From Bacillus sp. JCM 19041 (GTDB lineage: Bacteria > Bacillota > Bacilli > Bacillales > Bacillaceae_D), in the NCBI GenBank assembly GCA_001310375.1, contig BAXC01000026.1, positions 1 to 45,694 on the forward strand: a DNA stretch of 45,694 bases, in the 5' to 3' direction. The notes beneath the pieces are model-generated. The model was not told where the DNA came from. It saw nothing but the letters and a program-made list of their open reading frames with translations, and searched no databases. Made by a program: the position numbers and the translations under genes. This document shows, in pieces, positions 27,016 to 36,249 of the stretch; position 1 is the first letter of the stretch, and the number at the start of each line of letters is the position of its first letter.

Positions 27016-27753
27016 ATGAAAATCGGCGTTAAATTAATGATGATTGAATTTCGCTATACGCCGTTAAAACGTTGGTTAGGTGTTGTTGCGATGGCAGCAA
27101 TATACGGAATTGTGACTGGTTTACTTATTGATAATATTGGAATGGAGACCCCTGGTAGGCTAAATTTCGTTCAAGGGCTATTACCGCTGTTGCTTTTAAT
27201 TTTCTATCCCGCTTTTATTATAAGAGGCGACGCCTACCGGATGAGCGATCCACATGCAAACGCACCCGTGCCGGACATATACGTGCTTATGAAACTACTA
27301 GCTTTAAAGAATAACCAAAAAGCATGGGGGAGCGTCTTTAGTTCGATCATTTGGGTAATGTTTTTTAACGTTTTTTTCATTCTATCCATATTTTTAACGA
27401 TAATCGTTCAGTCAGGTCTTGTTTGGAATACACATTATGGGACCTTAATTAGTGCGTGGGTGATTTTAACAGTCATATCGATGGTGAGCTACGTCATTTC
27501 TGAATCTTTACTTACAAATAAAATAAAAATGAAAGATACGATAAGTGCATTTCTTTTTATCGGGGGATGGGTTGGTGTGTTGTGGATTATTGGAATCGTA
27601 AGTGACCTTTGGTTCTTTGGGATTATTTATTATTTCACTTACCATTACCCATTGTGGACAATTACTGGATTATTGCTTTTGCTTGTGCTGGTCATTGTGG
27701 TTTCTGTAAAAGTATTTGAACGTACGTTTACAAAGGTTGATTATCATGTCTGA
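27016..27753 (+). CDS. Membrane protein, possible ABC permease subunit
   Basis: A 245-aa protein with about six hydrophobic helices and a charged loop (residues 70-100). I recognise no family signature. It is the first gene of an operon, 4 overlapping codons before a GntR regulator and upstream of an ABC ATPase, so it is probably the membrane partner of that ATPase. ATG 27016 follows AAAGGAGG; a GTG at 26998 lies upstream of that site. It ends in VFERTFTKVDYHV. Confidence 0.75.
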   Translation: MKIGVKLMMIEFRYTPLKRWLGVVAMAAIYGIVTGLLIDNIGMETPGRLNFVQGLLPLLLLIFYPAFIIRGDAYRMSDPHANAPVPDIYVLMKLLALKNNQKAWGSVFSSIIWVMFFNVFFILSIFLTIIVQSGLVWNTHYGTLISAWVILTVISMVSYVISESLLTNKIKMKDTISAFLFIGGWVGVLWIIGIVSDLWFFGIIYYFTYHYPLWTITGLLLLLVLVIVVSVKVFERTFTKVDYHV

Positions 27754-28143
27754 TGTGTTACCAATCCAGTTAGATGAGATGAGTAGAACTCCCATTTATG
27801 ATCAAATAGAAGAACAACTAAAGTCGTTAATTATAAGTGGTACTCTGCCTCGGGAACAGTGTTGCCATCGATTCGAAAGCTAGCAGCGTCGTTATCATGC
27901 AGTGTAATTACGACGAGACGCTCGTATCAAAACTTGGAACAACAGGGCTATATAAAAACGATTCAAGGAAAAGGGACATTTGTCAATGAGTTGAATCAAA
28001 CAGAACAGTCGGAAAAGAAACAGGATGCGGTTGAGAAATCTTTAAAACAAGCGATTATAAGCGGGCGAAACTATGGATTTACAGATGAAGAGCTGAAGAG
28101 ATTATTTCTCTCCATTATTGAAAAAGGAGGAGATGAACGATGA
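27746..28143 (+). CDS. YtrA-type GntR transcriptional regulator, one frameshift
   Basis: About 132 aa after repair of one missing base near 27856 (LPPGTVLPSIRKLA restored). The N-terminal winged helix has the GntR pattern: TPIYDQIEEQLKSLIISG, LPSIRKLAASL and RRSYQNLEQQGYIKTIQGKGTFV. The short C-terminus of about 50 residues, with no effector-binding domain, is the YtrA subfamily, which usually controls adjoining ABC transporter genes. It overlaps the gene before by 8 bp and the ATPase after by 4 bp (ATGA). It probably represses its own operon. Confidence 0.88.
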
Positions 28144-29017
28144 TTGTATGTAACCAGATTGAGAAAAAAATAAGCAACGATTTCGAGATAGGGCCAATCT
28201 CACTAACGATCGAACCTGGCACAGTTAACGCCCTTGTGGGAACAAATGGTTCTGGTAAAAGCTCACTTATTCGAACGATAGCGGGAGTGATTCAACCTAA
28301 TAAAGGCACAATCGAACGGTTTAACGTAATGGAAGAAGAATGGAGAGAGCGTATAGCATTTGTGCCTCAATCCTCTAAAGGGTTCGAAAAATACACGCTA
28401 CAGCATTTGGCTAGTATTCATGAGATCGGATTTAAAGGTTGGGACAAAGAAGCGTTTTCTAAGCTTGTTAAACGGTATCGCTTACCTTTAAATAAGACTG
28501 TTGGAGAGATGTCAGGAGGTATGCAGCGTCGAGTTCTTGTCGTACTCGCTCTTGCTAGAAAATCGTCTGTTTTAATTATGGATGAACCTCTGTCAGGCGT
28601 AGATATTACCGCTCAAGAATGGATGCAAGAAGACTGGCTTACTTATCTAGAAGAGGACCTGGAGCGGGCAATTGTGTTTGCCACCCATGCGCTGATGAGA
28701 TTAAAGATTTGGCTGATTATATTATTTTTATGAGTAGGGGCCAGGTCGTTGGTCGATATGAAAAGGATACGTTACTTGGAAACTATGCACGTTTTTGGAC
28801 CAATGCTCCAATTGAACTTACACGAAACCTAGATAGTGCTTATTGCGTAATAGAGAGAGGACCACAAGTAGAAATTATTTCCGAAGATCAAAGTCAAACG
28901 GAGTTGGACATGAATCGCTTAGGGTTTGAGATTACAATGAAACAATCAATGAAGATGGCAGAAATTTTACGAATTTTATTAAAAGAAGGAGAGGAAGTTT
29001 ATGGCGCTTATTATTAA
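28140..29017 (+). CDS. ABC transporter ATP-binding protein, one frameshift
   Basis: About 292 aa after repair of one missing base near 28690 (THSADEI- or THAADEI-like switch region restored). Walker A is GTNGSGKSS, the signature is MSGGMQRR, Walker B is SVLIMDEP, and the switch His lies in FATH. The Q-loop is in FVPQSS. The C-terminal 90 residues are a poorly conserved regulatory part, as in YtrB-like ATPases. It is coupled by ATGA overlap to the GntR gene and overlaps the next ATPase by 17 bp. Confidence 0.88.
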
Positions 29018-29902
29018 TGATGTAAAAAGAGATTTAATGAGCATAAAGCAGTTGACGGGATTTCATTAAAAGTGGAAAAAGGTAGTATGTTTGGCATGCT
29101 TGGGGCAAACGGTGCAGGGAAAACCACGACGTTCCGTATGATACTTGGTTTGCTTGATCCAACAGAAGGTGAAATTACATGGAACAATCAACGTCTGTCA
29201 TATAAACAAACCAATTTAATTGGCTACTTACCTGAGGAACGGGGTCTATATCCTAAAATAACTGTGCGGGACCAGCTTACGTATCTCGCAAAATTAAAAG
29301 GAATGAAAAAGGGCGCGATCTTAGAAGAAATGAAGTCATGGTTACATCGTTTTAAAGCGGAAGAGTATGAAAATAAAAAAGTAGAAGAGTTGTCAAAAGG
29401 AAATCAACAAAAAATCCAATTTATTGCTGCTGTTTTACATAAGCCAGAGTTGCTCATTTTAGATGAACCATTTAGTGGTCTTGATCCTGTCAATTCAGAT
29501 ATGTTGAAAGAAGCTGTTCGCTACTTGCAAGAGCAAGGAACGACGATTGTGTTTTCAAGCCACCAAATGCGCAATGTTGAAGAAATGTGTGAAGACATTA
29601 TCATGCTTAAGAAAGGAAAAGCGGTGTTGCAAGGAAATTTAAATGAGATCAAACGTGGGTACGGAATGAAATCAATTGCCATTCGTGCCGATTATGATTT
29701 GTCATTCTTAAAAGAAGACCGTAATGTACAAAAGTACGCTGAAGCGAAAAACGGTGTCTCCATCCAAGTGGAAAGTGAAGAAAAAGCCAAGGATGTTTTT
29801 CAACAATTAGCGGCAAAAGGTTTTGTTCGCAAATTTGAAGTGGAAGAGCCTAGTTTGCACGATATCTTTATTGACAAAGTAGGAGGAGATGCAAATGAAT
29901 AA
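29001..29902 (+). CDS. yhaQ: ABC transporter ATP-binding protein, YhaQ/NatA-like, one frameshift
   Basis: About 300 aa. Start ATG 29001 follows AAGGAGAGG; one A is missing near 29025 (NDVKKRFNEHKAVDGISL restored). Walker A is GANGAGKTT, the signature is LSKGNQQKIQF, Walker B is ELLILDEP and the switch is SSHQMRNVEEMCED. The RGLYPKITVRDQL and the C-terminal EEPSLHDIFIDKVG are typical of ATPases paired with ABC-2 export permeases of the NatA/YhaQ group. It overlaps the permease gene, so the two form one exporter. Na+ or drug export is suggested by NatAB, but the substrate is not shown here. Confidence 0.88.
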
Positions 29903-31145
29903 TTTTTGGACGATTGTCTCGCATACCGCATCGGGTCGATTAAAAGCGAAGTCATTTTTAATTTCAACGATTGTCATTATGCTTTTAATTATTGGTATAA
30001 CAAACATCTCAACGATTATCGATTTATTTTCAAGTGATGATTCGAGTCAAGATATGGATCATATTGCCGTTGTTGATGAAACGGAAGATGCAAGTGGAAT
30101 TGCAGAAATGCTTGCTGCACCAAATGATGAAGGACCATACCGTTTTCAGTTAATTGAAGAGCCTGTTGAGCAAGTCATTGAGGAGGCTCGTGAAGGTGAA
30201 TATGAAGGTGTATTGCAGTTAAGTGGTACAGCAGAAACACTAACTGCTGAGCTTTATGGCGGCGATTCAGCATTTGCAATGGGCGTTGAACAAGAAGTTC
30301 AACGGATAAAAGAAGGCGTGCTGACAAGCGAACTGGATATTGATCAGGAGCAGTTAGCTGTTGTCTTTCAACCAGTTACATTTGAACAATCAGCATTAGG
30401 AGAAGGAGAATCGGTGGAAACAGAAGCAATGGAAATGAGGTCATACTTTACGGTTTTAGGTGTTTCCTATGTGTTGTTTTTCATCATCATCACGTATAGT
30501 TCGATGATTGCAACAGAAGTAGCAACCGAGAAATCATCACGAGTGATGGAACTAATTGTTTCAAGTGTAAATCCGGTTGTACAAATGTTTGGTAAGCTCG
30601 TCGGCATTGGCCTTGTTGGCGTCATTAATATTCTTAGTATCGTTGTTGCACTGATCATCGGTGTGACGATTGGTGGTAATAACATCCTTGATTATTTATC
30701 CGGTGATTTTATTGACTTGTCACTTATCGGCTATGCTTTACTTGTTCTTTTATTAGGTTACTTTTTATTTGGGGGAGTGGCAGCGATGCTTGGTGCCCTT
30801 GTTAGTCGAACAGAGGATGTTCAACAAGCTGTGCAACCACTAATTTATCTAGCGATGATTGGTTTCTTTCTTGTCACATTTGGGTTAAACAATTCAGACG
30901 CAGCTTTTATGACAGTGGCATCTTATATTCCATTTTTCACGCCGCAATTATTAATTATGCGGATCGGTACTGGCGTCATTGCAGGGTGGGAAATTGCTCT
31001 ACTTATTGCGATTTTGCTTGTTAGTGTACTACTGGTAAATTATCTAGCAGCTCGCGTTTACAAAGGCGGCGTTCTCATGTATGGCAAACTTTCTTATAAA
31101 GAGGGGATTAAACAAGCGCTAGCCTTGTCGAAAAAAGAAAAATAG
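29895..31145 (+). CDS. yhaP: ABC-2 type permease, YhaP/NatB-like
   Basis: A 416-aa permease. One N-terminal helix (about 20-42) precedes an extracytoplasmic domain of about 130 residues rich in Asp and Glu, then five or six helices from about 180 on. The signature is IATEVATEKSSRVMELIVSSVNP, with the ABC-2 GKLVGIGLVG loop and ALVSRTEDVQQAVQPL. ATG 29895 is eight bases after AGGAGG; ATG 29889 is too close to it. It closes the five-gene operon that begins at 27016. It partners the YhaQ-like ATPase. Confidence 0.9.
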   Translation: MNNFWTIVSHTASGRLKAKSFLISTIVIMLLIIGITNISTIIDLFSSDDSSQDMDHIAVVDETEDASGIAEMLAAPNDEGPYRFQLIEEPVEQVIEEAREGEYEGVLQLSGTAETLTAELYGGDSAFAMGVEQEVQRIKEGVLTSELDIDQEQLAVVFQPVTFEQSALGEGESVETEAMEMRSYFTVLGVSYVLFFIIITYSSMIATEVATEKSSRVMELIVSSVNPVVQMFGKLVGIGLVGVINILSIVVALIIGVTIGGNNILDYLSGDFIDLSLIGYALLVLLLGYFLFGGVAAMLGALVSRTEDVQQAVQPLIYLAMIGFFLVTFGLNNSDAAFMTVASYIPFFTPQLLIMRIGTGVIAGWEIALLIAILLVSVLLVNYLAARVYKGGVLMYGKLSYKEGIKQALALSKKEK

Positions 31146-31162
31146 TATTGTACGAAACTAGT

Positions 31163-31191
31163 TTGTTCTTGGCATTTGAGTATGGTAAGAT
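31163..31191 (+). promoter_or_regulatory. Predicted SigA promoter of the yidC2 operon
   Basis: TTGTTC (31163-31168), 17-nt spacer, TAAGAT (31186-31191). It lies about 40 bp before the leader gene. Confidence 0.55.
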
Positions 31192-31232
31192 GGAAATATT
31201 GTGAATCGAGACGGGAAGGAGGCGGATAGGGC

Positions 31233-31538
31233 ATGGTTGATGTGTTTATTGAGCTATTGTTTTTATGGATTAGTGTAGGACTTGTGATGCCAATTCTGGC
31301 ATGCATCGCATATGAAAATATTCGATTGCACCGCATCCATATGCGAATGAACCGCACGGTGCTAGATACAGACACAACCGGTCGTGTGAACACGGTGCCT
31401 CTTCCGCCTGTACTTATTCAAGTAAGACCGAAAATCCCAGGCTTAGGGAAAAAAGCTGCCAAGATGATGACGACCCGTTCTTTGTTGTCTAAGAAAATCA
31501 GCTTGTACAGACAACAAAGGAGGATGCAATACACATGA
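31233..31538 (+). CDS. Small membrane protein overlapping yidC2, possible MifM-like regulatory leader
   Basis: A 101-aa protein with one N-terminal membrane helix (about 4-27) and a basic cytoplasmic tail (PKIPGLGKKAAKMM, then RSLLSKKISLYRQQRR). AAGGAGG precedes ATG 31233. Its stop overlaps the yidC2 start (ATGA). The last 60 bp can form a 13-bp stem that covers part of the yidC2 Shine-Dalgarno. In B. subtilis the yidC2 gene is preceded by mifM, whose product has one membrane segment and stalls the ribosome to open such a stem when YidC activity is low. I see no sequence likeness to MifM, whose stall region is acidic. The regulatory role is inferred from architecture. Otherwise it is an unknown small membrane protein. 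Confidence 0.75.
   Translation: MVDVFIELLFLWISVGLVMPILACIAYENIRLHRIHMRMNRTVLDTDTTGRVNTVPLPPVLIQVRPKIPGLGKKAAKMMTTRSLLSKKISLYRQQRRMQYT
31478..31521 (+). promoter_or_regulatory. Stem-loop masking the yidC2 Shine-Dalgarno
   Basis: TTCTTTGTTGTCT (31478-31490) pairs with AGACAACAAAGGA (31509-31521), 13 bp with one G-U, around an 18-nt loop. The right arm includes AAAGGA of the ribosome site AAAGGAGG (31516-31523). The left arm is inside the leader gene at codons 82-86, so a ribosome halted there would melt it. Confidence 0.75.
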
Positions 31539-32329
31539 ATAGAAAAATAATGCTCACGCTTAGCGTAGTAATGATGGCGCTAGTGCTGTCGGCATGTGGC
31601 TTGGACAAGCCAATTACAGCAGAATCAGAAGGCTTCTGGGATTCGTTTTTTGTTTACCCAATGTCATTTCTTATTACGTTTTTCTCTGATTTAACTGGAG
31701 GGCATTTTGGCTGGGGGATTGTCATTGTAACGATCTTAATCCGTTTGCTCATTTTACCTCTAGCATTAAAATCACAAAAGAGTTCACGTGCGATGCAAGC
31801 ACTTCGTCCTGAAATGCAAGACATTCAAGAACGAATGAAAAAAGCAGCAGGTAATCCAGAGAAACAAAAAGAAGTTCAAACGGAAATGATTGGTCTTTAT
31901 CAAAAGCATGGCGTGAATCCGGCGGCAGGCTGTTTACCGGCACTTGTACAAATTCCAATCGTTATGGCGCTTTATTTTGCCATTATGCGTACAGAGGCAA
32001 TTGGTCAAGGGCCCGAAAGTGATTTCCTGTGGTTTAACCTTGGAGAAATGGATCCAATCTTGCCATTCATTGCTGGTATTACAACGTTTGTCCAGTTTAA
32101 AATGTCAATGAGCCAAATGCCTGCAAACCCAATGGGAGAAGGTATGCCAAATCCAATGACAATCATGCTTTGGATTATGCCAGTTATGATTATTATTGCT
32201 GGTTTAACACTTCCGTCTGCTCTTGCTTTGTACTGGGTAATTGGTAATATCTTTATGATTGTGCAAACGTATTTCATTATTGTACGTCCAAACATGACAA
32301 AAGAAGAAGTGAAAAAAGATAAAGCATAA
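31535..32329 (+). CDS. yidC2: Membrane protein insertase YidC2 (YqjG/OxaA-like) lipoprotein
   Basis: A 264-aa insertase of the YidC/Oxa1 family that places proteins in the membrane. It has a lipoprotein signal with lipobox LSAC (Cys about 21), then five membrane helices. WGIVIVTILIRLLILPLALKSQ carries the conserved Arg in the hydrophilic groove, and NPAAGCLPALVQIPIVMALYFAI is the family signature. It is not beside rnpA/rpmH, the usual site of spoIIIJ, so this is the second paralogue. The short KEEVKKDKA tail is the Gram-positive form. Its Shine-Dalgarno lies in a stem formed by the upstream overlapping gene. A CCTCTGAGA-type terminator follows. Confidence 0.93.
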   Translation: MNRKIMLTLSVVMMALVLSACGLDKPITAESEGFWDSFFVYPMSFLITFFSDLTGGHFGWGIVIVTILIRLLILPLALKSQKSSRAMQALRPEMQDIQERMKKAAGNPEKQKEVQTEMIGLYQKHGVNPAAGCLPALVQIPIVMALYFAIMRTEAIGQGPESDFLWFNLGEMDPILPFIAGITTFVQFKMSMSQMPANPMGEGMPNPMTIMLWIMPVMIIIAGLTLPSALALYWVIGNIFMIVQTYFIIVRPNMTKEEVKKDKA

Positions 32330-32336
32330 TAGACGC

Positions 32337-32377
32337 AAAAAAACCTCTGGGAATTTTATCTCAGAGGTTTTTTGTCT
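32337..32377 (+). terminator. yidC2 terminator (CCTCTGAGA family)
   Basis: AACCTCTGGGA pairs with TCTCAGAGGTT (one G-U), loop ATTTTA region, then T-run and TTTGTCTAC, which also follows the hairpin at 39942. Confidence 0.92.
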
Positions 32378-32383
32378 ACTTAT

Positions 32384-33133
32384 TTATACATGGAAATAGG
32401 CACTAAGTTGTTCTTTTTGGAGAATATTACCGACGTAAAAAGAGCCAAACTCGCCATAACGAGCAGATACTTCATCAAAGCGCATTTCATATACGAGCTT
32501 TTTAAATTGCAGGACATCGTCGGAAAAGAGAGTGACTCCCCATTCCCAGTCATCAAAACCTACTGAGCCAGAGATAATCTGTTTCACAATTCCAGCGTAA
32601 CCTCTGCCAATCATTCCGTGACTCCGCATCAAGTTTTTACGTTCATCCATTGGAAGCATGTACCAGTTATCCGCGCCTTCACGACGCTTGTCCATTGGAT
32701 AAAAGCAAACATGCTTAAACCGTGGAAGTTGCGGATATAGTCGTGAGCGGACATGTGGATTTTGATAAGGGTCCTCATTTGAGTCACCTGCTAAGTAATT
32801 GCTTAGCTCCACAACAGATACATACGAATATGTTGGTGTTGTATATGCAGCTAGACCAGACTTATTAAAAGCAAGTTCAATATCGTTTAACTCTTCCATT
32901 GTTGGACGCAAAAGCATGATCATTAAATCGGCTTTTTGACCAACAATTGAATAAAGAGCATGACTGCCTTTTTCGGCTTGTTCCGTCTCATCCCACTTAT
33001 TAAGTAAAGATGTAAATTCATGAATCATTTTTTCTCGTTCGGTTGAAGAAACTTGTTTCCATGAATTCCAATCAATTTTACGGAAATCATGCAAAACATA
33101 CCAACCATCCAGCGTTTTTGCTGCTTCACTCAT
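32384..33133 (-). CDS. hemQ: Coproheme decarboxylase HemQ (YwfI)
   Basis: A 249-aa enzyme of the chlorite-dismutase fold that turns coproheme into heme b in the Gram-positive pathway. [16 protein letters not shown] starts the first ferredoxin-like half. In the second, [37 protein letters not shown] holds the reactive Tyr and the proximal heme His (SHG). [38 protein letters not shown] completes the family signature. AGGAGGA lies before ATG 33133. It is next to pta, as in many Bacillus genomes. Confidence 0.96.
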   Translation of the reverse strand: MSEAAKTLDGWYVLHDFRKIDWNSWKQVSSTEREKMIHEFTSLLNKWDETEQAEKGSHALYSIVGQKADLMIMLLRPTMEELNDIELAFNKSGLAAYTTPTYSYVSVVELSNYLAGDSNEDPYQNPHVRSRLYPQLPRFKHVCFYPMDKRREGADNWYMLPMDERKNLMRSHGMIGRGYAGIVKQIISGSVGFDDWEWGVTLFSDDVLQFKKLVYEMRFDEVSARYGEFGSFYVGNILQKEQLSAYFHV

Positions 33134-33206
33134 ATGATTATCCTCCTATGATGCGTTCTCTATATTTACTATAACATAGGGAATGCATTTTTTATAAAGG
33201 ACAGAA

Positions 33207-33959
33207 TCAACGAGCGCTTTTGTTCACAAATTGTTCAAGTGCATAACGATGCTCCTTTGATTCACTTGCTTCACGTTGTGCGGTTACTTCCATTTCTAAC
33301 ACTTCAGCGAGATGGTGATCAAAGCTTTCACGGAAGTTCTGTTTCATTAAACGATACGCCGTAGGAGGTAACTTCTTACATCTTTCTATATAAGAATCAA
33401 CATCACCAATGCTGTTAATTAGCCCTATTGATTTTGCTTCGTCAGCATCAAATGTTCCTTTAACTGCCAGTTCAAGTGCGGTTGGGAAGCCAACAAGACG
33501 CGGTAAGAAGTAAGAGGCACCTGCATCTGGGACAAGACCAATAGCAAGGAACCCAAGGCTAAATCGGGCTTGTGGTGAGGCAACACGGAAGTCGCAGGCG
33601 AGAGCGATACTAAGTCCTGCACCTACAGCGATCCCGTTTATGTTTGCGATAATCGGTTTACCAATATTCATTAGTAAGGTAATGAAGCGGTTGTATGTTT
33701 CACGAAGTACACGGCCATAATTAAAGTTCTCGATATCATTTAAATCAACTGCTTTTAAATCTGCCCCGGAACAAAAGGCATCGCCGCTACCCGTTAACAC
33801 AATCACGCGGATACTGGGATCCTCATCCGCTTTTTCAAATGCGGCATAAAGTTGTTCGTGTGCCGCATGGTTTAATGCGTTTTTCACTTCCGGTCTGTTT
33901 AATGTTATGGTTGCAACTTGGCTATTTACTTCTAATGTAACAATGGCTGAATTCGTCAT
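33207..33959 (-). CDS. Enoyl-CoA hydratase/isomerase family protein
   Basis: A 250-aa crotonase-fold protein. NRPEVKNALN near the start, SGDAFCSGADLKAV and IANINGIAVGAGLSIALACDFRVAS form the oxyanion-hole region; the later GLVPDAGASYFLPRLVG carries an Asp where catalytic Glu is often seen in hydratases. The segment between the active-site region and the C-terminal helices (GDVDSYIERCKKLPPTAYRLMK) is about ten residues short. The role may be fatty-acid or aromatic-acid breakdown; B. subtilis YhaR, from the same cluster as YhaQ/YhaP, is a possible counterpart. AGGAGG sits before ATG 33959. Confidence 0.85.
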   Translation of the reverse strand: MTNSAIVTLEVNSQVATITLNRPEVKNALNHAAHEQLYAAFEKADEDPSIRVIVLTGSGDAFCSGADLKAVDLNDIENFNYGRVLRETYNRFITLLMNIGKPIIANINGIAVGAGLSIALACDFRVASPQARFSLGFLAIGLVPDAGASYFLPRLVGFPTALELAVKGTFDADEAKSIGLINSIGDVDSYIERCKKLPPTAYRLMKQNFRESFDHHLAEVLEMEVTAQREASESKEHRYALEQFVNKSAR

Positions 33960-34031
33960 AAAATCCTCCTGGAAATAGGTTTGTTTCCTTCTTTTAATTC
34001 GCGAAAAAACATGAAAACCCTTTCTTTAAAA

Positions 34032-34045
34032 TGTAAGCGTAATCT
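34032..34045 (+). promoter_or_regulatory. Possible CcpA (cre) site upstream of pta
   Basis: TGTAAGCGTAATCT matches the cre consensus TGWAANCGNTNWCA apart from two positions. B. subtilis pta is activated by CcpA through a site upstream of its promoter, so the place is suitable. An adjoining palindrome GTTAATTTT-T-AAAATTAAC lies at 34050-34068. Confidence 0.35.
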
Positions 34046-34154
34046 AAATGTTAATTTTTAAAATTAACGCTTTCGGTAAGTCGGTTTCCTTTTTTATTAA
34101 ACAAGGGTATCCTAAAATAGAGGAAGAACGAACACTTTGAGGAGGTTTTTATTC

Positions 34155-35146
34155 GTGAGCGATTTATTTGCTGACATAAAACAGCAGGTAGGGTCTCTAA
34201 AGCCGAGCATTGTTTTGCCGGAAGGTACAGACGAACGAGTATTGGAAGCGGCAGTTAAGCTTGCTACCGACAATATTGTTGAACCAATTGTGATAGGAAA
34301 TAAAGACGAGATTGCGTCTCTTGCAGATAAACTGAATTTGATCATTGCTGATTTAACTATTTATGATCCCGAAACGTATCCCCATCTTGACGAAATGGTT
34401 GATGCTCTTGTTGCGCGACGTAAGGTAAGGAAACGGAAGAGTCTGCACGAGAGCTATTGAAAAATGTTAATTATTTTGGAACAATGCTTGTTTATATGGA
34501 AAAAGCAGACGGTCTTGTTAGTGGGGCAGCTCACTCAACAGGAGATACAGTTCGTCCAGCTCTGCAAATCATTAAAACTCAGCCAGGTATCAAGCGTACA
34601 TCAGGTGTGTTTGTAATGGTGAAAGAAGATAAAAAGTTTGTGTTTGGTGACTGTGCGATTAATATTTCACCAAATGAAGAAGAACTTGCAGAAATTGCTA
34701 CAGCAACGGCTGACACAGCTAAGCTATTTAACATTGATCCAAAAGTGGCAATGCTTAGCTTCTCTACACTTGGTTCTGCATCTTCGCAAGAAACGCAGAA
34801 AGTTTCAGCGGCAACAAAAATTGCTCAAGAGAGCCGCCCTGATTTAGTTATTGATGGGGAGTTCCAATTTGATGCAGCGTTTGTTCCAGCTGTTGCTCAG
34901 AAAAAAGCACCCGATTCGCCATTAAAAGGGGAAGCAAACGTATTTATCTTCCCGAGCCTTGAGTCTGGGAATTTAGGCTATAAAATTGCTCAGCGTCTTG
35001 GTGGCTATGATGCAATTGGTCCTATTCTTCAAGGGCTAAACAAACCAGTTAATGATTTATCACGTGGTTGCAATGTTGATGATGTTTATAAATTAAGCTT
35101 AATTACGGCAATGCAAGCAATTACGCAAAAAGCAGCACAAGTATAA
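34155..35146 (+). CDS. pta: Phosphate acetyltransferase Pta, one frameshift
   Basis: A 330-aa enzyme that exchanges acetyl-CoA and acetyl phosphate in overflow metabolism. It starts with GTG 34155 behind AGGAGG. KPSIVLPEGTDERVLEAAVKL and the later ADGLVSGAAHSTGDTVRPALQIIKT, FADCAINI-like FGDCAINISP and LGGYDAIGPILQGLNKPVNDLSRGC are family signatures. One G is missing near 34420; repaired it reads GKETEESARELLKNVNYFGT. The gene is central metabolism in Bacillus, so the break is almost surely a sequencing error. A strong terminator follows. Confidence 0.95.
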
Positions 35147-35147
35147 G

Positions 35148-35183
35148 AAAAAGCTTTCGGAGTACGCTCCGAAAGCTTTTTTT
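35148..35183 (+). terminator. pta terminator
   Basis: AAAAAGCTTTCGGAG, loop TACG, CTCCGAAAGCTTTTT; perfect 15-bp stem with T-run. Confidence 0.95.
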
Positions 35184-35205
35184 GTGCATCCACCGAGTTT
35201 AAACA

Positions 35206-36023
35206 TTATCGTAAACAACGATTGTGTCGATCAATGACACGTTCTAATTGTGATTCGAAAAGCAGTTCTTCTTCTGGAGAGAGTGTGGATTCCTCTAAGT
35301 TCATTCCAAGATGCTGTGAAGCTTCTTTTGCAAGCTCTACGACGTCCTGTACTGAGTAATGACTACCCGTTAATTCATTAATTGAAGCCATTACTTCTGG
35401 CTGGATTCGTGGGTAATCAAAATTAGGCTCGCTCTCTTGAACGGCAAGGTCATACATTTTTTTAATATAATTTGCTCTCATAGGTCCACTACCGCTAACA
35501 CACAAATAAATTTGGACTGCGATCCCTCCGCGAATACGCCTTTGAGAAATTCCGGCAATCTTTCTCCCATTAATACTTAAATCGTAACTGCCAGGGCAAT
35601 ACGAACCGATAACCTCACCTGTTTCAATCAAAAGCTCTGGAAACATCGTCCGTATAAGAGTGACCATCTGTTCATATCCATCGTCAATTGAAAAGTCTGC
35701 TTTTCCAGGGAATATAAGGGAAATGTTTAAAACTCCCTCGTCTAAGTAAACAGCGAGACCGCCTGAATTACGAACAATTACTCGGTTGTTTTGTTTTTCT
35801 AAAAAAGCAACCGCTTCATGTATATGAGCTAAACGTGTGTCTTGTGTACCGAGTACAACGGTCTGATTATGGACAAAAACGAAGAGGATACATTTTTTTT
35901 CCCGGAAAGTGTGCACAACATATCATCAAAAGCGAATGATCGAAAAGCGCTTTGATCGATATAATCCTTGCTATTATCAATAAGTCTCCACGTTTGGGGC
36001 AGACTATTAACTGTTGAATTCAT
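35206..36023 (-). CDS. lipL: Octanoyl-[GcvH]:protein N-octanoyltransferase LipL (YwfL), one frameshift
   Basis: About 272 aa after repair of one missing base near 35915. It moves octanoyl (or lipoyl) groups from GcvH to the E2 subunits of 2-oxoacid dehydrogenases. The fold is that of LplA/LipB: RVIVRNSGGLAVYLDEGVLNISLIF, then GSYCPGSYDLSINGRKIAGISQRRIRGGIAVQIYLCV. The catalytic Cys is in GSYCPG, the feature of LipM/LipL. The N-terminal piece (LPQTWRLIDNS to FAFDDMLC) carries the WR and FA(M)DD motifs. It lies next to pta as in B. subtilis. Confidence 0.92.
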
Positions 36024-36249
36024 TGATGACCATCCCTTCAGATCGATACGAATAGTATATCATGCAAATAGCTTTCCTATAAAAAGGAAGTTGCAAGAAT
36101 AAATATAAGCAGTTATACTGAAAAAAGTTTTACTACGTAAACGGTATCGTTTTATTCCTTAACATTTACAAAATTTCGTAAGTAAATCGTTTGTTTTTTA
36201 AAAAGCATGGGTATAAAAAGGAAATGGTTTTTGGATTGGGGGAGAATAA

